Source: Parelaphostrongylus tenuis
Lineage: Eukaryota; Nematoda; Chromadorea; Rhabditida; Metastrongylidae
DNA: 64,000 nucleotides
Assembly (NCBI GenBank): GCA_019055375.1
Contig: JAHQIW010007237.1
Coordinates: forward strand, 62,001 to 126,000
Direction: 5' to 3'
Shown: positions 47,401-59,899 of the stretch, in pieces
Layout of the letters: every line of letters starts with the position of its first letter
How positions within the stretch are numbered: the first letter of the stretch is position 1
Notes under the pieces: generated by a model
What the model was told of the DNA's origin: nothing
Seen by the model: the letters and a program-made list of their open reading frames with translations, nothing else
Database searches by the model: none
Position numbers and translations under genes: made by a program

Positions 47401-49575
47401 TGCAAAGTAAAGTTCCCGCTGTAGCATTTCCTGCTATAAAAATTATCATCTTCAAACTCTTTTGAAAACCTCTCAATTTTTTTTGCAGACCTCGCTCAAG
47501 TCTGATAATTATATATCATTTTTGAGCCGTTTCTGAGGTCTGAGTGCAATACAGGCTCAATACATTTTATATCATTATTAGACTATTATTGTTTTTGAGC
47601 GCATTTCATGAAAAGCAGTCGAATGGAGAGGTATGACTCTCTTCAGCGACCAAAAGCTCTGCTTGTGGTTACTGCAATGTCAGATGATTTTATAACCTGA
47701 TTTGCAATGATTTATCACGCAGCGTCGATTCCTTCATAGAGTAAAGCCTCCAGGGATCGGTTGCACCGAGGGGTTGTACTACTGAAGAGGTCTGAGGACG
47801 AAGCAAGCGCCTGTCTAGCACTTAAACCTCACAAACGATTCGAGACATGTTCAATCACATGGATCTATGGAAACCATCATATAAAATTTTGTATATGAAA
47901 AGTACATAAACAAATAGCGTTTTTAACGTACTCAAAAAAGAGTTCACATATCTTCTTTACTTTTACTATTATTACAGCAAAAAAGGGAGTCATATGTGTA
48001 CAATCAATAGAGCTCCAATTACCTAATAACCTAAATACAGTAAGTATAAGTGCAGCATTGTATAATAGAACGCCAACGATCTCTTTTGGCAAAAAAATTA
48101 ATCGCAAAAAAGAACTGAACTCTGCAGAACTTCTTCAATGCAGCACACTATAGAAGAAATTCAGTACCGCAGACTTTACTTTTCTGTAACAAATTCTTCA
48201 AAAACGTGTAAAAAGGTCTGAAGAGTGTACTAAGAAGCAAGCAGTTAAAGGGGCTGACTAGGAGGCTGATGCCCAAAATTTAATATTCTTCAACTCGTTA
48301 CCGCTTTTGTAGTATCAATAGATATATGAGCAATGAGACTGAAAGTTGACGATTTCTAAACGAAGAAGAGCATTTGTCACAAACCTGATTTTTTTTATCT
48401 AGAGGCAGCCATTTCGTGGTTCGGAAACCTCACATGGTTTGACTGTTTTTATCATGACGAACTCCATGTATCGCATAGAAATAGCGCCGAAAAAGGTAAA
48501 GCAAGAAGACGTAAAAAGTGAAATAAAGAAGTTGTAGGCGAGGAATATTTTACTTCGTCAAACACAGAACCTTCTGCACTAAGTGTATCTAGTCAGTATT
48601 TGGAATTTTGAACGAATTTTGCCATTTTTGAAGTTGGTGCGAGGTCGGCATATCCTCTCCAAAGTCGATGATTGACATCGCGACAACTTCGCTTTCTTCA
48701 GAGCCGTTTTGTAAGGTCATAAGCCTGAGAAAGGTCTAAGTTTCATCCTCGCGCAAACCGCAAATAAAAGTCTGTAAAATATTCTTCATTCTGCTTGCAG
48801 ACGTTCAATAAAAATCGGTCTTTCGGCTCATTACTAATTGAAGTTTTCCAGTCTCGTCATAAGTGAGTTTTGGATCTTTGTACAGCACGAAACCATCGAC
48901 GCTCTTCGATTCAAAGCTTAAGTGCCATTAACGTGAGGTGACGGTAAATTTTATGTCAATCATTAAATTATGAGTCATTTAGCAATGTATAAGCAAGAGC
49001 TCTAGAAACAATACACTTTGCTACCTTTGGACCTTCACGACGCACACTCAAATCGTGCTATCTATCCCAGGCTTTGTGCTCTAAGCAGATCGTTCTCCAC
49101 TTTCATTAGCCATCTCCGTGACATTTTGAGCTACAAAGAAGAAAAATATTTATTCAACGTTGATTAGCAGGCTTTTTCTCCTAGTTATTGATTGCCGAAA
49201 AATAAAGCGGCTATAGAAGGCAAATACACTGCGTAATAGAGATTTTTATGATATCTCAACAGAGAATTCGTGAAGCTCTAAATGGAGATGACGCTTAATT
49301 TCAGGGCGAACACTCCTCCTTTAATCTAGATCGGACCGAAGTTCGTCGCCTTTTTCTAGAGGAACCGTAGCACTCCGCAGTACTCAGTACCATTAAGAAA
49401 TGCTGAGGTTTCGTCAATGCATGATCACTACTGAAAAAAGATACATTAAAGGGCAAATATAATTTAGTGAAGTTTTCCGCAATGTTTCCAGCCACGTTAA
49501 TGTTGACAATATCTTTTTTCGCTTTTTCAATAACTGTTTTTTCCATTATCGATCCAATTATATAATCCTTCCTTA
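44405..49575. other. Stretch without a supported gene
   Basis: It holds the ATACA-type repeat at 46556-46655 and a worn R1-like minus-strand segment near 47505-47640 (CTCAGAAACGGCTCAAAAATGAT). No exon-like chain was found. Confidence 0.35.
46556..46655. repeat. Imperfect ATACA/GATACA tandem repeat
   Basis: About 100 bp of alternating GATACAATAC and ATACAATAC units. Frames over it encode repetitive Tyr/Ile/Asn or Cys/Ile/Val runs and are not genes. Confidence 0.85.
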
Positions 49576-49584
49576 TCACAATGT

Positions 49585-49870
49585 GTGTTAGTGTGTATGT
49601 ATGCATGTGTATGTATGTATGTATGTACGTATTTATGTATGTATCTATGTATGCATGAATGAATGAATATATGTATTTTTGTATGTACGTATGTATGCAT
49701 GTATGTATGTATGTATACACATATGTTATATGTATGTATCCATGCATGTGTGTGTTTTTATGTATGTATGTATGTATGTATGTATATACAAGGGCATATA
49801 TGTATGTGTCCATGTATGTATGTATGTATGTAGGTAGGTATGTATGTATGTGTATATATGTGTGTGTTCA
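49585..49870. repeat. (TATG)n tandem array
   Basis: About 285 bp of TATG/TGTA units with scattered substitutions. It produces a spurious 170-codon minus frame of Tyr/Ile/His/Thr repeats and an 85-codon plus frame of Tyr/Val/Cys/Met repeats. Confidence 0.95.
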
Positions 49871-49879
49871 CAAAAAAAT

Positions 49880-50885
49880 CAAATCTAAAGTGTATAAAAG
49901 ACGAACAAAAACGTAAACGACACGTGCCCGAATTTCATTTAACACACAGAAAACTTCACTTCAGCCAAGCTTTGCTGGTATAGATGCAGCAATATGCAAA
50001 ATCAAATTCATGCAGGTGCGCAATAAACGTCTTTGTCAGCTGGCTCTCCTTAATGACAAATCGATTTATTCATGTCACAGCTATCTCACACTGGAGATGA
50101 AATGTACTTCTCAAGTGCATTGCCAAGACTTTCATCTCGTGCAATCCACGTAAATCCTGTGATGCTTGGTTCAAGTGCTCCCAACACTGAAGTGTGTAAT
50201 TAGTTAGTACCAGAAACATCAAAGAGACGTATGCCCTCAAATCCTCCAGTTTCTTGAGGTTTCTGAGTGGGGATTTAGTGTTGGTAAGAAAGGTAATTCT
50301 TTGAACTTCTACGCCTCAGCTGGTCACTGGATAACAACCAGAAAGGCAGAGAATATCCGTTTAGCTCAGAAATTTTTATAAAAAATTAAGACGCCACGGA
50401 TGTTAAAAGTTGCCTTTCATGCTGTGTGTACTTCCGCGACCTCGTTCGAGAAGTTTTGAGTTCTCAGTAAAAATTGCCAAACATCTGATAGCAAGCATTT
50501 CTTGCCACAAATAGCTGCTTTTATTTATGAAAATAATGGTCGACTTTTACAGGCAAGCTCGATGTAACGCTGATAGCATTGCAGTACGGAGTGCAAATTC
50601 TGCTTCTCACAGCATTCTCTTGACTCATCTTAGGTGACACCAATGGAACATGCCTGAAAATGTGCAACAAGAACAACCAAAAACTCAAAGTCGTTGATGC
50701 CAACATTATCTTCAGCGCATAATTCGCAACCTTGACGGAACAGGGAGGATTATATACAGGAAAAAGGAACTAAAAAGGTAGAATGAATCATACCCTTACT
50801 TCTACCAGTTATAAGGAGCTCGACAGTAGTCACTGCAATGTCGGGGATTCTGTCACCCGACGTGTGGTGACTGAAATGATTCAGC
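49880..50885. other. Stretch without a supported gene
   Basis: Nothing beyond short chance frames is seen between the TATG array and the R1 copy. Confidence 0.4.
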
Positions 50886-50889
50886 GTCG

Positions 50890-51030
50890 ATTTCTTCAAA
50901 AGCGGGGGTATATACCGTGCGAAGGGTCTATTGAATTGAAAGACACCGTGCTATTGATGAACCAATGGAAGCGAAACAGGCTTGTTTATCGCATATGAGA
51001 CATATCAAACCTCATAAAAGGCTCAAAATA
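50890..51030 (+). repeat. Dispersed repeat R1 copy
   Basis: AAGACACCGTGCTATTGATG, GCGAAACAGGCTTG, then CATATCAAACCTCATAAAAG with GCTCAAAATATG. The 3' end runs into a 61-bp tandem duplication. Confidence 0.55.
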
Positions 51031-51141
51031 TGTTTTCAGAAATAAAAAGGCTTTGGTCCATTGGCACAATACGTGGCAACCACTCTCCATATGTTTTCAG
51101 AAATAAAAAGGCTTTGGTCCATTGCACAATACGTGGCAACC
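51028..51141. repeat. 61-bp tandem duplication
   Basis: Units starting at 51028 and 51089 share ATATGTTTTCAGAAATAAAA, AGGCTTTGGTCCATT and GCACAATACGTGGCAACC. They differ by one base (TTGGCAC versus TTGCAC), so the duplication is young or an assembly duplicate. Confidence 0.9.
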
Positions 51142-51239
51142 CTACGTCATGCTCAACAACGGACATTAAACTTTATGCACTTTTATTACGGTTTCAGATA
51201 ATTACCTTTATGCGTTTATCTGTGTCCGATATTTAGGTC

Positions 51240-52380
51240 CATTTGGAACAGAGCCTCCAATGTTTCTTTAGCTGTTAATGAAAACAGCCATATCTAGATG
51301 TAAAAGAACGACTCCTACGCAACTTCAACAACTTTTTTTGTGAAAAACACTACTCAGGTTTAAAAAAAAGAGGGTTATCCATAGAATAACGGTAATCCTG
51401 GATAGAACTCACATGGAATTAAATGACGCACTCAAGTACTGTGTCTGTTGAAACACATAAATTTTTGATAAACGTTTTATTTATGTTCAAGGATGTGAAT
51501 ATCCATGTTTCAGAGAGAAGCTAGTTTAAGACACATAACACGGACACTGAAGCAAATGAGATGCTAGTGGATCTTAACGTCCAGGCAAAACCTATGGTAA
51601 AAGACCAGGCCTACCAATGAAAGCCATCTTGAAGATATATTGCATAAATGATCTCTACTGCGAGCTACTTCTAGCTTGTAAACCATTGGTCAAATTTCTT
51701 TATTGCTGAAGTACTCCCTACAAAAACAATAAACATGCCCACTATTCAACCAAGCGGTCTCTTATTCTCGTATAAAATGGGGAAAGATTTGAGCTCTCTT
51801 CCATCATCATAAGTCTACCGAGATGTGCTGAATGGGAAGTGATGTGGAACACCATTTTGATAAGCGGACTGGTTGCGCAATTATATCAAAAATCAACAAT
51901 TGGTTTTGCGCATTACGATTTTCGCCCTCTACTAAGACACCTATGAGATTAGCCTTGTTTCGAGTAAGTGAAAATAACGGAGGAGACAAGAAAGTTTACG
52001 ACACTTCCGTCAAAGTCCCACGGTTCCGTAAAGGCCCTCACACATATTCAAGCCGCAGCTCAACTCCCATCGAGAGGTAAACTTGCCTGTGGGTAATTAC
52101 CTCTGGAAATGTAACTAACATGTTGTTGATACAGCTATCACACCAATAAGCTTTGTGTCACTGCTTGCAAGAAGATGGTGAACACTGCTATGCATTGAAC
52201 ATCTGAACTTTAGAGTCCATAGTAAATCACAGGTCACATACAAAGGTACTGCTTACAGATCCCTCAAACAAAGACCGTGTCAGAATTTTTTTAATGGCCG
52301 AGTGTAAGGAACGTTTCAATATTCTGATAAAATGCTTACAAACTGTTTTATATATAGGAAGTACGTAAATCACTTGGAAC
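51240..52380. other. Stretch without a supported gene
   Basis: Overlapping 60-82-codon frames near 51807-52080 on both strands have no recognisable features. No repeats with clear ends were seen. Confidence 0.35.
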
Positions 52381-52384
52381 CTTG

Positions 52385-52985
52385 GACGACCCATTTTCAC
52401 TGGCAGAGTGGGCTCCAGCATAGTTTTCATTCGTTTCCGTTTCGCTCATCTGTCGTCAATGGTGGAGATCTGCTGCGGGCATGGTGACGTACACGAAGTC
52501 CATTCCGTGAATCCTGACTCGTTACCAGTTGCGGATGAAGATGGTTGACGCTAACCACAAACACGTCCGCCCATCGTTTGAGTGATCTTTCAAGAGGGCG
52601 CCTGCATCTCATGGAGTCCACTCCACTGTTCTTTTCGCCCATTTGTCACCTGCCGTTCTTATTAAATGACCGGCTCATCCATGTTCCGCTATAGATGTGT
52701 ATATTTCTGGATTATGAAGAGGAGACGGTTTTTGAACATCGGAGCTGCGCAAATCGGCTAGACGTTGAGAGCGGGGTTGATTTTCAGAATACTTTGCTCA
52801 AGCACCCTATGAATGGTCCACAGACTTCTTGATGTGGTTGTAGTATCAACCCACGTCTCTGCTGAGTGACAAGAGCTGGGACGACTGTCGAAACAAAAAG
52901 GTGAGCACGGGTTTGGGGTCCGCTATCTGGAAGTACGTATACTGCAAAGATTTTCCTCGCAACGCCACCTCTTCTGCGTTTCAAT
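52385..52985 (-). mobile_element. RTE-type LINE remnant, 3' end
   Basis: On the minus strand, frames interrupted by stops carry RAHLFVSTVVPAL (the RAHLFDSTVLPAL motif of nematode RTE), RRPLERSLKRWADVFVVSVN and HLHPQLVTSQDS. Long stretches such as TCAACGTCTAGC, CATAATCCAGA and GGCGAAAAGAACAGTG match the plus-strand copy at 4101-4935, so both derive from one family. Neither copy can be active. Confidence 0.65.
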
Positions 52986-53324
52986 GATACTTAAATGGTC
53001 ATCTGTATCATCTATATCACATAGCCCAGTAAACTTCTACTTAATAGTTTCCGGGCGTCAAATGCACGTTGGAGTCACCGTGAATCTTGTACAGGAACCT
53101 TTACTCTTGCTGCTAAGGTAGTGAGATCACCACATATTTATCGTGATGTCTTCAGTGATGCAGGAAACCTCGATTTTAAAAGAATTAGAAATCTGAAGTA
53201 TTCTTATCGATGCGGTGGACTTAGTTTTTACGCATCGCTCTAATGAATAATGCAAACGAAATTTTTTTTTTTTCTCCTGATATTCCAGTAGTATAATCTA
53301 AGCGGATATATACCCTTACAAAGG

Positions 53325-53440
53325 ATTGACTCGAACAAAAGGCACCGTCCTACTGATGAAGCTGAAGGGCTAAAACACGTGTATAGCACTATATAAGTGC
53401 CATATCAAACCTCATAAAAGGCTTAAAATATGTTATGAGA
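53325..53440 (+). repeat. Dispersed repeat R1 copy, best preserved
   Basis: GGCACCGTCCTACTGATGAA, GGGCTAAAACACGTGTATAG, CACTATATAAGTGCCATATC and AAACCTCATAAAAGGCTTAA give the clearest version of R1. No frame or tRNA-like boxes were seen. Confidence 0.55.
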
Positions 53441-53700
53441 TTATATTGTTTTGAGCGACGTCTCAAAAAGGTGTCGAATAGAAGATCTAAATTTTTTGCT
53501 AGTAAGGTGTAAAAAACATAATTTTCGTTAATAAGAGAGAGATTGTTCTAAAAGTTTAAATATGAAGAACATTGAAGTGAATATGATGCGTAAGGTGCTT
53601 TTCGTTTGCCTTATGGTTGAGAGCACTTGAAACTAACAGCGAGTTGCTATGTGATAACATTATTACAAATATTATCTTTTTTGTGTCTAGTAAGAAGCAA

Positions 53701-53955
53701 GGTGGGCTATGGCCGAATGGTTGTGATGCTCGTAGCGGCGCGGCGCCGCGCGGAGTTAATCATCACCTCCCAGCACTTTCCGCCAGTCAACATCGAACGC
53801 CCACTGGAACGCCACAACTAGACTATCCTCGAGGTTGCAAGAAAACCTGCTCAGCCCGTATCCTACGACGCTTGTAGAAGAACATGAGAAACCAATAGAA
53901 TATTAGAAGTACTCGTACCCTCACAGTAAAAAGATCTATGAGATAAATCAAATTG
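53701..53955 (+). mobile_element. tRNA-derived SINE, family S1, copy 4
   Basis: GGTGGGCTATGGCCGAATGG with TTGTGATGCTCG is the tRNA-like head. GACTATCCTCGAGGTTGCAA and TATCCTACGACGCTTGTAGA match the bodies at 30.1 and 44.2 kb. The tail is worn. Confidence 0.6.
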
Positions 53956-54171
53956 AAAAAATAAAAAGAGCAAAAGCCATAAAAATTAAAACATGAGTCA
54001 TTAATCAATTTCTGAGGCTTTTTGAATAGTATTTGATTCAAGAGGAAAGATTCAATGAAATGGAGGAACAAGAAAGGATACAGAGGAGTATTTCGCCATA
54101 GTTTATGAACATAGCCGCGTACAAATCCGTTATTGGAAAGGTTGTTTGAAGAAACCTTTTTCGCTGGATGA

Positions 54172-54950
54172 AGACTTTTCTTGGACTATTAATACCCATT
54201 CGGAAGTACAATCAGTGTAAATCCAAAAATGAATTTGTCTCTCAGAAAGGCCTTCCTCGAACGGCGTAACAATGGAAATAAAATTTCGTTTTAAACGCGA
54301 CGTGAGCTATCGTGTTTATAATTCGCTGGATGGATCTCTTCTCTCGAACAATCACTATCCATTGAATAACATAAATCTCAGCAACTTCAGAACTCTACTT
54401 GCTTTCATAGAAGGTCCCCTTACAGCGCTGTAGCGGAAAAAATGGAATTATTTTCACACAGACGCAATTTTCATAGGACAAAGATTATTCGACGCAATTT
54501 TAGCAATCATTCCACAGAGTTGTTTAGCCGACTCCGAGAGTTCGCTTGCTTTCTTAAAATACGTTCTACTGCTCTGTTGCAGAGCACATTACTGAACTTC
54601 GAATTAGTCGTGCTTGTTTGTCGGCCTGGATGTCTGGTGGCTCCGCATCGATAATGTCGCGATTCATGTGTGGAATGTGATTCCTGCTATAGAATATAAG
54701 ATTTCTCGCCGCTTTGAAAAAAATTCCGGATTGAATTCTTTCGATTGTGATACTGAAAAACTCCTCTACACATTCGTATGCTTTTCATTCTTCTAGCGAC
54801 TTATAAGCATGATAATAAAATAGAGCGCGGCACACGTGAAGCATAATTTTATCTTGAATGCTATAACACTATAGAAAGGCCTTTCTGAAAAACAAGTGCA
54901 TTCATAATGATTTGAGCTCTCGATTGATTACCAATAGTCTAATGGAAATT
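54172..54950. mobile_element. Non-autonomous DNA transposon, TIR family T, copy 3
   Basis: The left end, TTGGACTATTAATACCCATT, and the reverse complement of the right end, TAGACTATTGGTAATCAATC, are diverged TIRs, with CAGAAAGGCCTT shared just inside both ends. The interior has a 70-codon frame with no transposase features. Most diverged of the three complete copies. Confidence 0.5.
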
Positions 54951-54954
54951 ATTT

Positions 54955-56540
54955 AACCAGTGAAAAAAATCCTCTCAAAAAGTCCTTTCCGGCAATGAAA
55001 GTCGTATCCATAACCGTTTCCATTGCGGTTTATCTGGTTTTTTCATATCTCGACTATGAAATAGGTGAAAGCGAAAATTACGACTCGGAAACTAGGGAAT
55101 TTTCACAATTTTCTTCATAAGTGGAGCTCAGAAGAAATGAATTCAATCACTCCGACTGTTCTCTTCCGGAAAAAATAGCAAGAGAATAACGAAAAGTTTC
55201 CGTAGTCATTCGAATCGTTCGTTCTAATGTCGTCATTATAAATCTAACCACGGATTATTGTAACGATCCTGCAATATGCCTTCGGTAGAGCAACTAGCAG
55301 CGCCGGCTCTAAATATCCATTTCGAGATCTCAGAGGTCTATTTCTGGGTTAATGCCTGTAGCTAAGCGCTAAACCCTCGCCGACTGCCTTCACTGGCCTA
55401 CTTTGACGCCACAATACCCAGCTCTCCGAGCTGAGTCGTTCGCACTCGTGGGAAATTCGCATTCAAGTTCATTTACACAGTCGCCCGAATACAACCGTCT
55501 AATCTATAGTACTATGGTGTCGTCTAATCTCTACTACTATGATTTATCTTTTTATTGGAGCAACGACTTGAAATCTAGAAGAGTAGTTGGTATTGTGCTC
55601 TGAAAGCATTTTTACAAGTGCTCTTAGATGAAGTGAACTTACTTGTGTTTGTGAGAATATTCTGTCGATGTTAGACATTTTCTCAGGATTAAGATCAAAG
55701 ATACTCTATTTTTGCAATGAGCAAATACGAAGTCGTTATTTCTTATTTATTTCACACTATAGCGACGCTTCGGCGGTTCCGTCTCCCTTAGAACCTGGTG
55801 GCACCGCGCTGAACAAATTCTTGTCAGCCTTGTATAACCATAAAATGAAACTCTTTCCTAAAAAAGAGGCGCAATTTCTTTTGCTATTATGCAGGCACTT
55901 CGATGGCCAGGTTGCAGTCAAATTACATGATCTCTCTGGGATATGACGAAGGTGAAATCAGCTAAAGCGTCTACTTTTGTATATAAATTGTGTAACAACA
56001 AATAGCATATGCTTACTCATCAGGAAAAATTATAATCATTGGTCGTGCTGGGATTAATGGAAAGTTGATTGTGGGTGAAAATCAGGAGAGAATATTTCGC
56101 GCCAGACAAGCTGTTAAAGCTGTGAAAATTCCTTGATGTTGATTTTTCTAGACGTAGTAATTTGAGTAGTAAGTTTTTCTTTGACATTTATTTCAAAAGT
56201 TTTCACATGACTTTTTTCATTTGACATGATTTTTTTTTATCTGAAGCATTTTTTTTTTTCAATGTAGCACAGCCTTGTTGTGAGTCTGTGAGAATGTTTA
56301 GAGCCTTTTCGAGGTTGGTACGTCAGTGGCATACGTACGTTTCGACGGTATTGTCCGCTCCATTAATGCCACACGCCCCACACTGAACCCTACTTTACAG
56401 CAGCGATGGGGAAACGTTATGGTGATAACACGTGATATTTGTTATCACCACTTTTTCAGTTAATAGATTACTGGTAGTGATTATGGAGAATCCTTCCAAT
56501 CAGCTGTTTTTGAACCTCGCTGTAAACATACAATATAGTC
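54955..56540. other. Stretch without a supported gene
   Basis: A diverged minus-strand R1-like block lies at about 56285-56355 (ACCTCGAAAAGGCTCTAAACA). Otherwise only short chance frames. Confidence 0.35.
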
Positions 56541-56544
56541 TGTA

Positions 56545-56765
56545 AGAGAGCGCATGTGGCGCACTGATTAGAGGTGCTCTGCGTTGCACATGAGGTCAAT
56601 GGTTCGATCTCGCGCTCATGGCTCACCAAGCCGTCCATCCCTCCGGGGTCGGTAAATTGGTGTCAGACAGGTCTCAGACTTGTCTGGGAGGATAAGGAGC
56701 ATTGACTTGGTTCAGCGGTAGGCCCACCGCGAGTTATTGTAAAGGCCAGATATGCATTAAATCGC
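56545..56765 (+). mobile_element. tRNA-derived SINE, family S4
   Basis: CATGTGGCGCACTGATTAGAGG is an A-box and CAATGGTTCGATCTC a B-box about 35 bp later. The body GCTCACCAAGCCGTCCATCC with CTCCGGGGTCGGTAAATTGG is a motif I associate with strongylid nematode SINE-like repeats. It continues with CTTGTCTGGGAGGATAAGGA and CATTGACTTGG. No functional tRNA fold. Confidence 0.65.
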
Positions 56766-57473
56766 CTCAAACAAAGTTAAAAATTGAAGGTGAATGCATG
56801 GTGCATCCCTCAGAAATTGATCAACGCCAAGAGCCTTGTCCTTTATCCTTTTCTGGTCTGTGAAGATGTTGTTACCGTGAGTGTTTACTGCACAGGTACC
56901 GTATACCACTACAGGGTTGTTCATGAGTTGAGTAATACTCTTGTGGCACACTTTCTAGTGCTAAAGCAACAACGAATTCACACTGGTCGAGTGACGCGCT
57001 CAAAAAAAAAAAACTCATGTCATTTTTCTCCATGTATCAAATCGGACACGATGCAACGGAAACAGCTCAGAAGTTGACCCACAGTGGCCAAGACGCGAAC
57101 AAGAGAGAAATGGCCCGGAAATTTTTTGTGCTAGATATGAACGAATGAGGACACTAATGCCTGTTACGAGTTGTCTGAGGGGGAATCGAAAGTTTTCATC
57201 ACGGAACCGCTCGAGGAATCGCAGACGAAATCAACATTCACAGTCCAATAATCGCTCAGCAATTGACTAACAATAGAAAGATGAAATTGAATAATCTGGA
57301 TGCAGTATTTGTATTGATACTATCTATTATCTTGTTTGTCGAATTGAATTTCATATAGTTAAATAATTGGTGTAATTGAATGAAGGTACTGAGGTCATCG
57401 CTAACACGTCTGCATTACAGCCTTTCATTGCAACAAAAAAAAAAAACGAAACCGTTCTCAGCTACATTGAAAT

Positions 57474-57870
57474 ATGTTACGAATATTGCATCCCCACCCC
57501 CGTACACCAACAAATGGTATCCTACGGAGGAATGAGTTAATACGAAGAGGGTCTGAAGCGCTAAACATCTCTTATGAACTGACTTCGCTTCAGAAGGTGG
57601 TTGCAATGGATTCCCTATTTTCGACAGATGGTGTAATGAATACGAAATTCATCAAGCATGGTTAAACGAGCGTAATTGGGGAGCTACATGAAGAGCGTGA
57701 TGAAATCCTGCTAAGACTGTCGCGTATGCCCAAACGTGACCGTCAGAAAATGCAATCTATCCAGGATACGTCGTCCTATTAGCGACGATTGGAACGAATG
57801 AGGCTACGAGATTCAGTCTTATTCACCACTCTCGTTGAAACCTTTACTCAACACGTCATCACCTTGCAAG
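57474..57870 (+). pseudogene. Worn coding remnant, unknown, possibly of retroelement origin
   Basis: One frame stays coding-like for about 130 codons apart from two internal stops (57663 and about 57780). It includes RRNELIRRGSEALNISYELT, VAMDSLFSTDGVMNTKF, GELHEERDEILLRLSRMPK and RLERMRLRDSVLF. The heptad-like charged run suggests a coiled coil. I do not recognise the family. The in-frame stops argue for decay. Confidence 0.35.
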
Positions 57871-57874
57871 CACA

Positions 57875-59600
57875 TTGAGGACTACATCTACAGAAAATTC
57901 ACCTCATCGACTAACCTGCCTCTGAGGTCCCTTTCGAAGGATTTGTCTATTGAAACCTCAGAACTTTTGCTTAAACATGGATTTCCTCGAATTCAAACTG
58001 ACCAGATGACGTTTGCGGACAGCCATCAATTCTCAAGGTTCAGTACAAAATCGATCGTTGGTCCATACTCAACTCAACCATTTTTTACGATTGTTTTGAA
58101 GTGATAGTACTGGAACTAGACCCATTTTAAATGAGGTGTAGTGATGTTCGAAAGCGATATTTTTTGTCTACCTTGTTTTTTTTTTTTGAATTTCTGCTAC
58201 AGTTTGATTCGCCTTGTGACTCTGATTATGATGAGCACAGCGGTCTATTTTCTCTCTGCAATTAAGATTTCAAAGACTTTGGTGCACGTTTTCCCACTTG
58301 TTTTCTCCAAGGACGTTTGACTAATTAAGTGAGAGTCCGTTCCGAAGAAACTTTCTCTGAATAAGATCGTATCATTCTTGGATTACTTACAGCGAGTTTA
58401 GCCTCTTGTGAGATGACATTCCAGCGCTAATCAAACTCAAGCCAAGTTTCTGTCGTTAGTGCTTGAGTGTCTTTTCTTTCGGGCGAAAATAACACTGTGA
58501 CCTAGAATTTCCTCGTCATTCTGTGCTGTGCGTGGATTTTGAGCCATGAGTTAAAGGCCCGTCACTCGTATGCATCAATCATGCGCAAAATTGCCGACTG
58601 ACCAGTGACATCTCAGTTATGGATGTACTTTACCGCTCATCATATGTTCTATTTCTTACCGACATCTGACGTTTGCATTGCATTCGTCATAATTGGCGAC
58701 CGCATTTGTCGTTTCATCCTCACTTTCGCTATCATCCCGACCGTTATGCCATTTCCAAGACGTGTCAAGACTGCCGACAAACTCAATTCATGCACTTTCA
58801 ACTCAGAACTCTTCTTTTCAGTTCTACTTCTTTTCGTAGATCTGTTCACTCATTGAGTGACCGATAAGACCATTAGAAATGGATAAAAAAGTTGCAGTGT
58901 TGAAAAACATGGTTGAAATTGGCAGTACATTCATTCGTTTTACCGGCTCGCCACTTTTGCGCATTTCCGTATGGATTCATTAGCAAATGTGTGCCACGAT
59001 AAAGATATGCTTTAACTTGATTGTAAGCAGCATAAATCAAAGGAGCAGCAATGAACAATAAATCTTGGCTAGTAAGCACCAAACAATCTGTATCGCTCTG
59101 ATCGTTTTCTCCCTATGGCGTCCATCACTATTCTCTTAAGTCTTTTCTATCTACTTTTCTGCTTCTATTTTATTCTTGTTCTTCCCTAAAGCAATAAATG
59201 AACCGTTGGTCACGCCCACATCTCAGTTTTTTCTTATGGTTCTACCACTTTTCCTTATTCACACTCCGATGCACTGTTCCGAAGTCGTATTGATGATGTG
59301 TCCGGATTGTGCTCTATTTCCGCCGTCCATTTTCGCTTTTTCGTCGCTCTAAGGCGATAAAATGTCGATTTATAGATAGACTTGCTTTGCCTGCACATTC
59401 CGTATGTGCTTGCAGATGTTGCTCGGGTAGTGGCACTACACTTCCTGTGTTTTGTCACTACGAAGCGAGCAGCCGTCATTGAGAAGGCAAACGTACTCGA
59501 GTCATCAGCAGGTATGATTCTGTTCGGTACCACCAACTTTCTACTTGCATGAAACAATTGTCGTATTTTCCATTGAAAAGGTCATTAATGACAGATTCTG
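57875..59600. other. Stretch without a supported gene
   Basis: Overlapping frames of 60-100 codons occur at 57835-58104 and 58605-58867 (plus) and at 59557-59255 (minus). None has family resemblance. Confidence 0.35.
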
Positions 59601-59619
59601 AATAATAACTATCTCTAAT

Positions 59620-59890
59620 CTAAAAAATCTCGTTTGTACTTTGAAGCGTGGGTATCAGGTTCAAGTAGCGGTCGAATTTTTGCGTACCACTCGATATTTC
59701 AGATGTATATTTTTCGAACTTCATTTTGAACCTGGGTGGAATTTTTTTACTCCCATTGTAAGTGTCTTCAGTGCATTCAAGAGACGCTGCTCCTGTATCA
59801 CCTGTGCCACATTCGATGGTCATCCGTGGGTCATCGACTAACTCGACCCTATGGCGCAAATCCCATTTATCTCTGTCGCGTGCCATGATT
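59620..59890 (-). mobile_element. RTE-type LINE 3' terminus
   Basis: The minus-strand frame begins MARDRDKW, the conserved last motif of nematode RTE reverse transcriptases (ARDRDKWK...WRPLE). It continues HRVELVDDPRM and then 3' UTR-like sequence (GGTGATACAGGAGCAGC). Only about the first 40 codons resemble the element; the rest is read-through of the tail or flank. Confidence 0.5.
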
Positions 59891-59899
59891 ATTCATCTG

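Noticed and set aside
49301..49916. 170-codon minus and 85-codon plus open frames
   Set aside because: They are translations of the TATG array and the sequence just beside it, and have no independent coding signal.
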